Assembly (NCBI RefSeq): GCF_002980495.1
Contig: NZ_PVBR01000007.1
Location: 124,001 to 188,000, forward strand
Length of the DNA stretch: 64,000 bases
Direction: 5' to 3'
From: Phyllobacterium phragmitis
GTDB taxonomy: Bacteria; Pseudomonadota; Alphaproteobacteria; Rhizobiales; Rhizobiaceae
In this document: piece after piece, positions 45,218-55,853 of the stretch
Layout: every line of letters starts with the position of its first letter
Numbering within the stretch: position 1 is the stretch's first letter
Translations under genes and position numbers: made by a program
Notes under the pieces: model-generated
Told to the model about the DNA's origin: nothing
Databases searched by the model: none
The model's input: only the letters and a program-made list of their open reading frames with translations

Positions 45218-45672
45218 TGGCCGAGGCGCAGCTACAGTTCGTCTGGAGCGAGTTCGATGCGCTCAGCCTCCGCGATCTCTATGCCATATTGAAGTTGCGC
45301 GTCGATACCTTCATCGTCGAGCAGAACTGTCCTTATCCGGAACTGGACGGCAAGGATCTGCATGCACAGCATCTGCATGTGCTGGACGATGGCGATCTCG
45401 CAGCCTATCTGCGCGTGCTCGCTCCCGCGGGCGATGGTTTGCCACGGATCAGCCGGGTGATCGTCGCGCCCGGCCATCGCGGCAGGAAACTCGGCGAGAA
45501 GATCATGCTTGAGGCCATCGCGCATTGCCGGGAACGCTTTCCGGGCCTCGATATCGAATTGTGCGCACAGAGCCATCTCAGGACATTTTATGGTTCGGTC
45601 GGCTTCACGCCTATCTCGGACGAAATCATCAAGGACGGCATTCCGCATATCGACATGCGTCTTACAGCCTAG
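45217..45672 (+). CDS. GNAT acetyltransferase, ElaA-like
   Basis: A 151-residue N-acetyltransferase-fold protein of the ElaA group. It carries LYAILKLRVDTFIVEQNCPYPELDGKD near the N-terminus, the acetyl-CoA-binding segment RVIVAPGHRGRKLGEKIM and AQSHLRTFYGSVGFTPISDE towards the end. These are the ElaA family hallmarks. The acceptor is unknown. The start codon overlaps the frmA stop by one base and fghA begins 17 bp after its stop, so it is embedded in the formaldehyde operon. This location suggests a linked function, but none has been assigned. Confidence 0.88.
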   Translation: MAEAQLQFVWSEFDALSLRDLYAILKLRVDTFIVEQNCPYPELDGKDLHAQHLHVLDDGDLAAYLRVLAPAGDGLPRISRVIVAPGHRGRKLGEKIMLEAIAHCRERFPGLDIELCAQSHLRTFYGSVGFTPISDEIIKDGIPHIDMRLTA

Positions 45673-45689
45673 CAATGAAGGGAGGGCCG

Positions 45690-46532
45690 ATGACACTTGA
45701 AACCATCTCGACCGCAAAGAGCTTCGAAGGCACGCAGGGCGTCTACCGCCACAAGAGCGAGGCCTGCGCCTGCGACATGACATTCGCCGTATTCCTGCCG
45801 CCGCAGGCGGCGAAGGGTCCCGTGCCGGTGCTGTGGTATCTCTCAGGCCTCACCTGCACGCATCAAAACGTCATGGACAAGGGCGAATATCGGCGGGCGG
45901 CGGCCGAACTCGGCATCGCCATCGTCTGCCCCGACACGAGCCCGCGCGGCGAAACCATTGCCGATGAAAAGGACAATTGGCAATTCGGCAGCGGCGCCGG
46001 CTTCTATCTCGACGCCACGCAAGCGCCCTATGCCGCCCATTACCGCATGGCGACCTATATCGCCGAGGAATTGCCCGCGCTGGTGGCGCAGAACTTTCCC
46101 GTCGACCTGACGCGCCAGGGCATCTTCGGCCATTCCATGGGCGGACATGGCGCCATCACGCTCGCGCTGAAACATCCCGGCCGTTTCAAATCGGTTTCCG
46201 CCTTTGCGCCGATCGTCCAGCCTTCGACCGCCGGCTGGTCGCAGCCCGCCTTCGAGAAATATCTGGGGCCGAACGAGATGGCCTGGCGCGCCTATGATTC
46301 GACGCTTCTGATCGAGGATGGCTACCGCGTGCCGGAACTGCTGGTCGATCAGGGCACGGCGGATGGCTTTCTCGATGACGGCTTGCGTCCATGGCTCCTA
46401 GAGGACGCATGCCGCAAGGCAGGCATTGCGCTGACGCTCAACATGCGCGACGGCTATGACCATTCCTATTTCTTCATCTCGACCTTCATGGCCGACCATA
46501 TTGGCTGGCATGCGGAACGGCTGAAGGGATAG
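45690..46532 (+). CDS. fghA: S-formylglutathione hydrolase
   Basis: Releases formate and glutathione from S-formylglutathione, the last step of this detoxification route. The 280-residue esterase-fold protein has the nucleophile Ser149 in GHSMGGHGA. The oxyanion segment WYLSGLTCTHQN is present, along with the catalytic Asp (LLVDQGTADGFL) and His (YDHSYFF). ATG 45690 follows GGGAGGG. It ends the frm operon and runs into the RES-domain gene convergently with only 4 bp between the stop codons. No terminator is visible in that gap. Confidence 0.96.
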   Translation: MTLETISTAKSFEGTQGVYRHKSEACACDMTFAVFLPPQAAKGPVPVLWYLSGLTCTHQNVMDKGEYRRAAAELGIAIVCPDTSPRGETIADEKDNWQFGSGAGFYLDATQAPYAAHYRMATYIAEELPALVAQNFPVDLTRQGIFGHSMGGHGAITLALKHPGRFKSVSAFAPIVQPSTAGWSQPAFEKYLGPNEMAWRAYDSTLLIEDGYRVPELLVDQGTADGFLDDGLRPWLLEDACRKAGIALTLNMRDGYDHSYFFISTFMADHIGWHAERLKG

Positions 46533-46536
46533 ACGG

Positions 46537-47298
46537 CTACCGTCCGACGCGTGGATCGGCGGCAAACACAGCTTTCGGGAAGCCAAGCCGCAGTTCCGGC
46601 ATGTCGCAAAGCGCGCTGACGCCATAATCGGAAAACATCATGCGCCAGGTGGCGAAGCGTATCGGACGCGGGCTCGAGAAGGCGCGGCAGGAGAGAATGG
46701 CGACATTCGCGCCTCCCTTGGGATCGCGCACCGAACGGTAGCGGATGAGGCCGATTTCCGCGACCCGCGCCGCATCGCACAGATCGAGGCAAGCGGAATA
46801 ATCGGTCAAATGCATCCAGCGCGCCTCGTCCTTCACGAATGGCCCGGCCGTCAGGTCGATTGCGGCATCGCTTGCGAATTTCGCCTGGAAGGCCGTGAGT
46901 TCCAGCGCATTGCGCGGCCAGGATGTTTGCGGGCTCTCGGCAAAGAACAGGAGCCTGTAGAAGGCCGTTTCGGCGACGGCGGTTTCCATTGCCTCGCTGC
47001 CATAAAAGACACCTGGCGAATAGCCGGCACGGCGAAAACGCGAGTCCCCGGGATAGCGGCCATAGCGGAAAGGCGTCGCCAAGAGATAATCGAGCCCCCG
47101 GCATTCCGGCGGCAAGGGCGGTTTGCTGGCCTCGAGCTCCTGTTCCAGAAGCGCCTGCTCGTCCAGCGTATCGACCAGCTTCATGGTGGAAACGCGGTGC
47201 TGCGCCTCGACCAGCCGCCAGCAGCTCCCTTGATGCGGATGCGCCTCAGACCGGAGCGCGTCGGGCGTCCAGATAGGCGAGAACATGGGCAAGGCCAT
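46537..47298 (-). CDS. RES-domain toxin (type II toxin-antitoxin)
   Basis: A 253-residue RES-domain protein. Characterised family members deplete NAD+ (NAD+ phosphorylase or glycohydrolase), halting growth. The family features are visible as YGRYPGDSRFRRAGYSPGVFYGSE followed by METAVAETAFYR, which contains the Arg/Tyr-bearing core, and PGG-like SVRDPKGGANVAIL further on. The 5' end overlaps the antitoxin gene by 53 bp if the ATG at 47298 is used (ATG 47286 is also possible). It is downstream of the Xre/ParS-type antitoxin, the usual order for RES-Xre modules. Confidence 0.88.
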   Translation of the reverse strand: MALPMFSPIWTPDALRSEAHPHQGSCWRLVEAQHRVSTMKLVDTLDEQALLEQELEASKPPLPPECRGLDYLLATPFRYGRYPGDSRFRRAGYSPGVFYGSEAMETAVAETAFYRLLFFAESPQTSWPRNALELTAFQAKFASDAAIDLTAGPFVKDEARWMHLTDYSACLDLCDAARVAEIGLIRYRSVRDPKGGANVAILSCRAFSSPRPIRFATWRMMFSDYGVSALCDMPELRLGFPKAVFAADPRVGR

Positions 47299-47656
47299 CT
47301 ATGGTTTTGATCCGTTCCAGCGGCTTGCCGCCAAGGGCCGTGTTGTCGGCGCGCAACCATTGTCCCGCCGTCGCATCATCACCGCCCATGATCGCATCGA
47401 GCGAGCGGTAGAGGCGGATGAACAGAAGAGCCAGTTCATAGGGCTTTCCGGCCAGCGCGGCCTTGCCGTCACTGCGTCTTAGCCTGGAAAGCGTGGCCTC
47501 GGAGAGCCCGACAATGGCCGCAAGCTCCTTACCGCTGACGCCCAGAAGGTCTGCGGCGCGGATGAGCGCCTTGGCGATGACGGATGTGCGGTCCGACAAC
47601 GCCGGCTCGGGCTGTTCCCGACCGAATGAACCTTGCATCATCGATGGAGCCTGCAT
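47246..47656 (-). CDS. Xre/MbcA/ParS-type antitoxin
   Basis: A 136-residue antitoxin with an Xre-like helix-turn-helix in its first half (SGKELAAIVGLSEATLSRLRR, about 42-65) and a C-terminal MbcA/ParS (DUF2384) toxin-binding domain (LALLFIRLYRSLDAIMGGDDAT to the ending LAHVLAYLDARR). Such proteins neutralise RES toxins by contacting their active site and repress their own promoter. I used ATG 47656; an upstream in-frame start at 47701 has no similarity. The stop lies inside the toxin gene. It is 68 bp after the P450 stop on the same strand. Confidence 0.88.
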   Translation of the reverse strand: MQAPSMMQGSFGREQPEPALSDRTSVIAKALIRAADLLGVSGKELAAIVGLSEATLSRLRRSDGKAALAGKPYELALLFIRLYRSLDAIMGGDDATAGQWLRADNTALGGKPLERIKTIDGLAHVLAYLDARRAPV

Positions 47657-47724
47657 TGTCTTTCTCTCTTTCTCATGAAACAAAATATAGAATAATTTCA
47701 CAGGAAATCAAGCCGCCGTCAGCT

Positions 47725-49137
47725 TTACCGCCGCGGCGTCACCTTCATCGGCAGGCCGCCCTGCGGTTGGGTGGTCAATTTCTGCACGGGCCACGGCTTG
47801 GTCTGGCTCACCGTATCGAAGCGGTATCTGGATAAAAGAGCGGCCAGCGCGATGACGCCCTCCTGCAGCGCGAAGCTCGCGCCGATGCAGACGCGCGGGC
47901 CGGCGCCGAACGGCAGGTACTGGAAACGGTCGATCTTGCCGCGATTTTCCGGATGGAATCTTGCCGGAATGAAGGCGTCGGGGTTTTCCCAGTAGAGACG
48001 ATGGCGGTGGATGGTCCAGGGCATGGCGAGCACTGTCGAGCCCTTCTCGATCTTCAGATCACGATATCGATCGTCTTCCACGGCTTCACGGTTGAGCGAT
48101 GGCGCCGGCGGATAAAGCCGCATCGCCTCCTCGAAGGCGGCGCGGGTCAGGGGCAACCTGTCCAGCCATTGGTGCGGCGGCACGGGACCACTGCGCATGA
48201 AGCCGTCGATCTCGGCTTCGACGATATCGCGCTCCCAGGGCGCCTCCGCCAAGAGATAGAGCGTCCAGCCGAGCGCGCGGGCGGTGGTCTCGTGACCAGC
48301 GCCGATAAAGGTGATGATATTGTCCTCGATCTCGGCGCGCGTCAGCCCGTCCGGACCTTCGGTCTTCAGAAGCAATGTCAGGAAATCATTGGGCACGTCA
48401 TCGCCCTTGGCCATGCGGACTTTTCGCATGGCAACGGTATCGGCGACGATCTTGCGGAAGAAGGCGAGCGAACGGCGGCCCCTGATCTGGGTGAAACGTG
48501 GCAGCCATTGCGGCGCGCCCAATAGATCGAGCGGATCGACGCGGCCCATGGTCTCGAACAGATTGTCGATTTCCTTGGCGAACTGGCCCGGTTCGCCGGC
48601 AATCTCGCCTGAGAAAAGCGTATCGGCCAGGATGTCATAGGTCAGCAATGTCATGTCGCGGGCGACGTCGGTGACGAGACCCGGCGTTTCATAGCGCTCG
48701 GCAAAGGCCTTAGAACGCTCCTGCATCGCTTTGGCGAAACCATGGATATGGCGCGGCGTGAAGACCGGCGCCATCGCCTTGCGCGACCGTTTCCAGACCT
48801 CGCCTTCCGCCGTCAGAAGGCCGTCGCGCAGAATCGGGCGCAGGATACGCTGGCGCACCGCCGCCATGCGATAGTTCTTCGCATTGTCGACCAGCACATG
48901 GCGGATCAGGCCGGGATCGTTGGCGATGATGGTATGCATGCCCATCCAGTCGACCTCGATCCATGGCTCGTTATAGGAGGGCTCGCCCCACAGTTCGAGC
49001 GGATTGCGATAGATGATGCGGATGAGTTCGAGACGGCCGACCGGCTTTGCCCGCGGGACGGGAGCGGGCGGAACGAAAGGATTTGCGGGGCCCGCCGCCC
49101 TGGTGCATCCCGTGCTACCCATCACCATATCGCTCAT
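47725..49137 (-). CDS. Cytochrome P450
   Basis: Heme-thiolate monooxygenase of 470 residues. It has the oxygen-binding I-helix AGHETTAR, the K-helix ExxR (EEAMRLYPPAP) and the heme-binding FGAGPRVCIG with the ligand Cys417. The N-terminus has no membrane anchor, so it is a soluble bacterial type. The I-helix and PxxFxPxRF motifs resemble fatty-acid or terpenoid hydroxylases, but the substrate is unknown. No ferredoxin or reductase gene is nearby. ATG 49137 gives MSDMVMGS. It is divergent from gyrB across a 218-bp gap. Confidence 0.93.
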   Translation of the reverse strand: MSDMVMGSTGCTRAAGPANPFVPPAPVPRAKPVGRLELIRIIYRNPLELWGEPSYNEPWIEVDWMGMHTIIANDPGLIRHVLVDNAKNYRMAAVRQRILRPILRDGLLTAEGEVWKRSRKAMAPVFTPRHIHGFAKAMQERSKAFAERYETPGLVTDVARDMTLLTYDILADTLFSGEIAGEPGQFAKEIDNLFETMGRVDPLDLLGAPQWLPRFTQIRGRRSLAFFRKIVADTVAMRKVRMAKGDDVPNDFLTLLLKTEGPDGLTRAEIEDNIITFIGAGHETTARALGWTLYLLAEAPWERDIVEAEIDGFMRSGPVPPHQWLDRLPLTRAAFEEAMRLYPPAPSLNREAVEDDRYRDLKIEKGSTVLAMPWTIHRHRLYWENPDAFIPARFHPENRGKIDRFQYLPFGAGPRVCIGASFALQEGVIALAALLSRYRFDTVSQTKPWPVQKLTTQPQGGLPMKVTPRR

Positions 49138-49283
49138 GGACGAAAACTCCGATGAAAAACCTAGATATAGGCCTTGAAACACCATCGCGCCACATGGCGG
49201 CCAGCACGGCTGTCGACAACGGCGTCAATCCCCGTAAAAACGCCGCAAAGATTTGGAAAAACTGGCTTTAACACCTATATTAA

Positions 49284-51800
<2,517 letters not shown>

Positions 51801-51829
51801 AGCGGTTCATTTCTAGGTAGTGGGCTATA

Positions 51830-51865
51830 ACACCCCCCTCTGGCCTGCCGGCCAGAGGGGGGTGT
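51830..51865. repeat. Compact 16-bp palindrome after gyrB (minimal family A copy)
   Basis: ACACCCCCCTCTGGCC (51830-51845) pairs perfectly with 51850-51865 around TGCC. The sequence equals the outer tips of the family A element joined directly, without the CATCTCCCCC centre. It may terminate gyrB and the convergent gene at 51919. Confidence 0.9.
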
Positions 51866-51918
51866 GGTGAAGTACCAATCTATCCGTCTGGCCGGACTGC
51901 GGAACTCACTGACCTGCC

Positions 51919-53280
51919 TTACTTCGCCTTGAGGAATTCCCCCACTTCGAGAAGAACGAATTCATTGTCGTCGGCCTTATCGAGCGCGCGGCCGGCTGAG
52001 AACGGCAGGTTGTTATCATTGCCGACGACGATATGGTTCTCGTCGACCACATCGACATTCTCGATGGTGACGAAGGGCATATCGTAGATACCCTCTTCGC
52101 CGCCCTGGCGCGCCTTCTTGCCGGGATCTTCAACGGCAAGCAGATCGATATAGCCGATCTTGCGAACCGGGCCGCCGACATTGGCGTCATTCATCTCGAT
52201 CTTGTAGATGCGCTTGAATTTGGCGGGCGTCGAGAAGCAATCCGGCTGCGGGTTCTTCGGATCGGCGCAAGCCTTCGCCGCCACGCCCTCGCCATTGTCG
52301 CGCTCGATGACGAGGCCGGTGGTCGCGTCGATCATGTTGAAATCGCCGATCGCCCGGCCGCCCTCGCTCAAGGGATAAAGCCAGCTGCGGCCGGTCCACT
52401 TCTTTCCCGCGATATCGAACTCGACAATACGCAATGCCGGATTATCGCCTGATTTTTCGACCGAACCGTCGGCGAGATAACGCGGGCCTTCCAGAAGCGC
52501 GTAGAGTTTGCCGCCATCCTTCGAGCGCGCCATGCCCTCGAAGCCGCCGGAGCGCTTCAGGTTGATGGCGGGCATTTTCATGGTCGGATTTCCAGGCAGC
52601 GTGAAGGAGGGGTAATCCGGCGAGCGGACGGGCTCGCCTTCCACCATCGTCTCGACCACATCCGTCACCTTGCCGGCCCGGTCGACATGGACCAGGAAGG
52701 GACCGAATTCCTCGCCGATCCAGAAGCCGTCTTCCACAGGCTGGATGGATTCCACATCGAAATCGGAACCGGTGAGATAGCGCTTGTCGGTGCCTTCGAG
52801 CACGATCGGGAACGGTATCTTCCTGTCGGGATCGGAGAGGAAGAGGGTTTCGATCGGCTCGACCTTGCCGGCATCCCAGTCGAACTTGATGTGATGCAGC
52901 ATGAGAGCGGCGTCGGGCGAATTGAGCTTGCTGCCGAAGCCATTGTCCGAGAGCGTCCAGAAGGTACCGTCACCCATCGATTTGATGCCGGAGAAGCCCT
53001 GCAGCGGCTGCCCGTCGAATGGCAGGGCCGGCCCCGTCGGACGGTTCCCATCCATGCCGGGGACGGTGCCGATGCCGGCGGTGCGATGGCGGTTCGGCGC
53101 GGTGAACTTGCCCGAGGTCTGCAGGTGCTCCGGCGCATCTTCCGGCGCCTTGATGATCGAATTGGCCGGCAGGATGGCCTGCGCTTCGAGCCTGGCGGGA
53201 AATCTCGTCTCCTCGGAGAAAGCCTGAGTGGAAATCAGCACGACGATCGCCGCGGTCGTCGACAGAAGAAGCGCTTTCAT
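51919..53280 (-). CDS. Secreted esterase-like-activity-of-phytase family protein
   Basis: A 453-residue protein with an N-terminal signal peptide (MKALLLSTTAAIVVLISTQAFS) and a beta-propeller-type domain of the esterase-like activity of phytase family. Recognisable segments are GFSGIKSMGDGTFWTLSDNGFGSK, FDVESIQPVEDGFWIGEEFGPFL and GGFEGMARSKDGGKLYALLEGP. It is probably periplasmic. The family name derives from similarity to an esterase-active phytase, and the real substrate is unknown. ATG 53280 was chosen to begin with the signal peptide. It is divergent from the BA14K gene. Confidence 0.9.
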   Translation of the reverse strand: MKALLLSTTAAIVVLISTQAFSEETRFPARLEAQAILPANSIIKAPEDAPEHLQTSGKFTAPNRHRTAGIGTVPGMDGNRPTGPALPFDGQPLQGFSGIKSMGDGTFWTLSDNGFGSKLNSPDAALMLHHIKFDWDAGKVEPIETLFLSDPDRKIPFPIVLEGTDKRYLTGSDFDVESIQPVEDGFWIGEEFGPFLVHVDRAGKVTDVVETMVEGEPVRSPDYPSFTLPGNPTMKMPAINLKRSGGFEGMARSKDGGKLYALLEGPRYLADGSVEKSGDNPALRIVEFDIAGKKWTGRSWLYPLSEGGRAIGDFNMIDATTGLVIERDNGEGVAAKACADPKNPQPDCFSTPAKFKRIYKIEMNDANVGGPVRKIGYIDLLAVEDPGKKARQGGEEGIYDMPFVTIENVDVVDENHIVVGNDNNLPFSAGRALDKADDNEFVLLEVGEFLKAK

Positions 53281-53493
53281 GGAAAGTTCCTGCGTCCAAG
53301 GTTTATCGTCCTCCTGCGATAGAGCCTGTCGATGTCGGCCGATTGACGTTCCCATGAAGCTTTGATGAACCGGCACGACCTGCAAGAGCGGCTGCTTGAC
53401 TTGCCGGCGATGCCTTCTACTTAGCCCTGATGGCGCCTTGTATGGGCATGGCGGAAAAATCCGTGTACATTGAAGGGAGAAAAGGAGGGCAAT

Positions 53494-53958
53494 ATGAAGA
53501 AGCTCGTTGCAGCGTTCTGCGCGACGCTGATGGCCGTTTCCTCGGCTGAAATCGTCGCTGCACCCGCTCTCGCAGGCCCGATTCAGCCGCTGAAGGTCGA
53601 AGCGGCTGGACCGGACGTGCAAAAAGTCCAAGACCGCCGTTTACGAAGAAAATGGGGAGGCTCGCGGCGTGATTTCCGTCGTGACCGCGACGGCTATCGC
53701 GATCGCCGCGGCTATTACCGCGGACATCGCGGCTCTCGCCGCCACCGTCGCGGCTGGCGCCGGCACAATGGCTGGTGGTTCCCGCCAGCGGCATTCCTCG
53801 GCGGCGCCATCATCGGCGGCGCCATCGCCAACCAGAATCGCGGCGGCAGCGCGCATGTGCGCTGGTGCTATAATCGTTACCGGTCGTACAGGGCTTACGA
53901 CAACACCTACCAGCCCTATAACGGCCCGCGCCGCCGGTGCGTTTCGCCCTATATGTGA
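53494..53958 (+). CDS. BA14K family protein
   Basis: A 154-residue secreted or envelope protein. It has a signal peptide (residues 1-30), an Arg/Gly/Tyr-rich basic middle ([20 protein letters not shown]), a short hydrophobic glycine segment ([14 protein letters not shown]) and a C-terminal BA14K motif ([27 protein letters not shown]). The Brucella 14-kDa protein of this family is an immunoreactive antigen with lectin-like properties. The ATG at 53494 has a strong site (AAAGGAGGG). Its two cysteines in the motif probably form a disulfide. Confidence 0.9.
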   Translation: MKKLVAAFCATLMAVSSAEIVAAPALAGPIQPLKVEAAGPDVQKVQDRRLRRKWGGSRRDFRRDRDGYRDRRGYYRGHRGSRRHRRGWRRHNGWWFPPAAFLGGAIIGGAIANQNRGGSAHVRWCYNRYRSYRAYDNTYQPYNGPRRRCVSPYM

Positions 53959-53977
53959 GGCTGAATGCGAAACAGGC

Positions 53978-53999
53978 TGAAGGGCCGTGCGGCCCTTCA
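53978..53999. terminator. Hairpin between BA14K and the GGDEF-EAL gene
   Basis: TGAAGGGCC (53978-53986) pairs with GGCCCTTCA (53991-53999) around GTGC, between convergent genes. No T-run follows, so the strength is uncertain. Confidence 0.65.
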
Positions 54000-54012
54000 T
54001 GAAGCGGCCCGC

Positions 54013-55614
54013 TCAGGCGGCGATGCCGCCTTGTTTCGTCGTGCCGAGATGATCACGCAAAAGGATGCCAACGTCCACGACGGTCATCGGCTTTGCATAA
54101 TAAAATCCCTGCACCTCGGTCGCGCCCTCGTTGCGGGCAAAAGCAAGTTGCGTCTCGTTCTCCACGCCTTCGAGGGTCGCTTGCATCTGGAGCGCCTTCG
54201 ACAGGCTGATCATCGATTTGATGATTTCGGCGCTGTCGCTCTTGTCGAGGTCGCGGGTAAACGACCTGTCGATCTTCAGGCGGTCGAAGCGAAAGCGGCG
54301 CAGATTGTTGAGGCTGGAAAAACCCGTTCCGAAATCATCCATCGTCAGCCGCACGCCCAGTTCGCGCAAACGCTCGATAGCGCTGACGACACGTGGAGAA
54401 GGCTCCAGCAGCAGACTTTCGGTGACTTCGAGGTCGAGCCTGTCGGGCGAAAGCCCGCTTTCCCGCAAGGTTTCCTCGATCCCCTCGACAAGCGCGCAAT
54501 CCTTGAACTGAACCGCCGACAGGTTGACCGCCACGCCAATGTGATCCGGCCACGAGACGGCGGCCCGGCAGGCATCGCGCAAAACCTGATAGCCGATCGG
54601 GATGATCATCCCCGAGCGCTCGGCGATGGGGATGAACTCGACCGGCGAAATCATGCCCCGCTGTGGATGTTTCCAGCGCAAAAGCGCCTCGAAACTGCGC
54701 AATTTTCCCGTCGAGACAGAATAAATCGGCTGGTAATAGACCTCGAACTCGCCATCGGTGATGCCTTTACGCATTTCCGTTTCGAGCACCGCCTGGCGAT
54801 CGCTGACGAGCTTCAATTCGGCGCTATAGAAGCGATAGGTGCTGGTCGGCTCTCCCTTCGCCTCGTAGAGCGCAAGATCGGCGCAACGCAATATGTCGGA
54901 ACGTGTCTTGCCATCGTGACCGATCCTGGCGATGCCGATGCTGGCATTCGGCGTTATCTGAGCGTCGCCAAACGGGATGGGCTTGGTCAGGGCTGCAATG
55001 ATGCGGTCGGCAAAGCTGCCGGCATCCTGCTCCTTCCCGTCGAGGAAATGCACGACGAAGAACTCGTCGCCGCCGAGGCGGACCACCACATCGCCATCCG
55101 AGGCCGTCTGCTTCAATTGCGCGGCGACGGCGACAAGCACATGATCGCCGGCGACATGACCCATCGTGTCGTTGATATGCTTGAAATCATCGAGATCAAG
55201 GAGATAGGCATAGGCCTGACGGGCTTCCCACTGCCCGGTCGAAAGCCCCTCCTCCATCATCTTGCTCAGATAGGTGCGGTTGAAAAGCCCGGTCAGCGTA
55301 TCGCTGTGCGCCTGCTTGCGCGTCAGCTCCTCCGCCTGCTCGAACCGGTGCATCTGATCGAGAAAACGTTGTTGACGGCGGCCAAGCTCGAGAAAGATCC
55401 CGCCCATGATAAACGGCAGGAACAGCATGAGAAAATGCATGACCGTACCGGTGAAGGTCGCCCAGGCATCGCTACCGAGCCCCATAAACAGCCTGAAACG
55501 CGTGTCGAGAACGAACCCCGAAACCGTGAGCACCGCGCCGAGGGTCACACCCCAAACGAGATACATCCGCTCTATGCTGCGCAGCCGGTTTCTATTGGAT
55601 GCCTTTAAGAACAT
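54013..55614 (-). CDS. Membrane-anchored GGDEF-EAL cyclic-di-GMP enzyme
   Basis: A 533-residue protein that may both make and degrade cyclic di-GMP. It has two membrane segments (about 18-36 and 58-77) with a short periplasmic loop, then a GGDEF domain with the intact motif RLGGDEF (GGDEF at 181-185). The EAL domain has EAL at 309-311 and the catalytic residues in NLSA, VTES, DDFGTGFS, KIDRSF, EGVENE and QGFYY. The inhibitory I-site RxxD is not visible before GGDEF. I chose ATG 55614 with GGGGGA upstream; the frame is open to a TTG at 55692 without similarity. Confidence 0.93.
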   Translation of the reverse strand: MFLKASNRNRLRSIERMYLVWGVTLGAVLTVSGFVLDTRFRLFMGLGSDAWATFTGTVMHFLMLFLPFIMGGIFLELGRRQQRFLDQMHRFEQAEELTRKQAHSDTLTGLFNRTYLSKMMEEGLSTGQWEARQAYAYLLDLDDFKHINDTMGHVAGDHVLVAVAAQLKQTASDGDVVVRLGGDEFFVVHFLDGKEQDAGSFADRIIAALTKPIPFGDAQITPNASIGIARIGHDGKTRSDILRCADLALYEAKGEPTSTYRFYSAELKLVSDRQAVLETEMRKGITDGEFEVYYQPIYSVSTGKLRSFEALLRWKHPQRGMISPVEFIPIAERSGMIIPIGYQVLRDACRAAVSWPDHIGVAVNLSAVQFKDCALVEGIEETLRESGLSPDRLDLEVTESLLLEPSPRVVSAIERLRELGVRLTMDDFGTGFSSLNNLRRFRFDRLKIDRSFTRDLDKSDSAEIIKSMISLSKALQMQATLEGVENETQLAFARNEGATEVQGFYYAKPMTVVDVGILLRDHLGTTKQGGIAA

Positions 55615-55735
55615 CTCCACAATCCCCCAATTTCCACCCGCCGCATTTTCCCCTTGCGACGGATTTCCCCATTGGGTTGCAGACTCCACCAAGTTCTTAA
55701 AAATTGAATTAATAGGGGTTAGTTGTTGGAGGGCG

Positions 55736-55801
55736 TGTCAGAACTAACTTGAAACAGCTTCCCCCTGGCCGTCATTCTCGGGCTTGTCCCGAGAATGACG
55801 G
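55736..55801. repeat. Second copy of the family E palindrome with 33-bp flank
   Basis: The hairpin CCGTCATTCTCGGG (55769-55782), 5-nt loop and its perfect complement (55788-55801). The 33 bases before it (TGTCAGAACTA then CTTGAAACAGCT) match, with a few changes, the reverse complement of 2032-2066 beside the first family E locus. It lies 53 bp beyond the helicase gene, between its 3' end and the GGDEF-EAL gene start. Confidence 0.88.
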
Positions 55802-55853
55802 CAGAGCAAGGAGCGTTGTTCTGCCCGCGTTTCAATTAAACTATGACACACCC

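Noticed and set aside
53965-55608. 547-residue plus-strand frame opposite the GGDEF-EAL gene
   Set aside because: Antisense shadow of a protein with clearly recognisable catalytic motifs.
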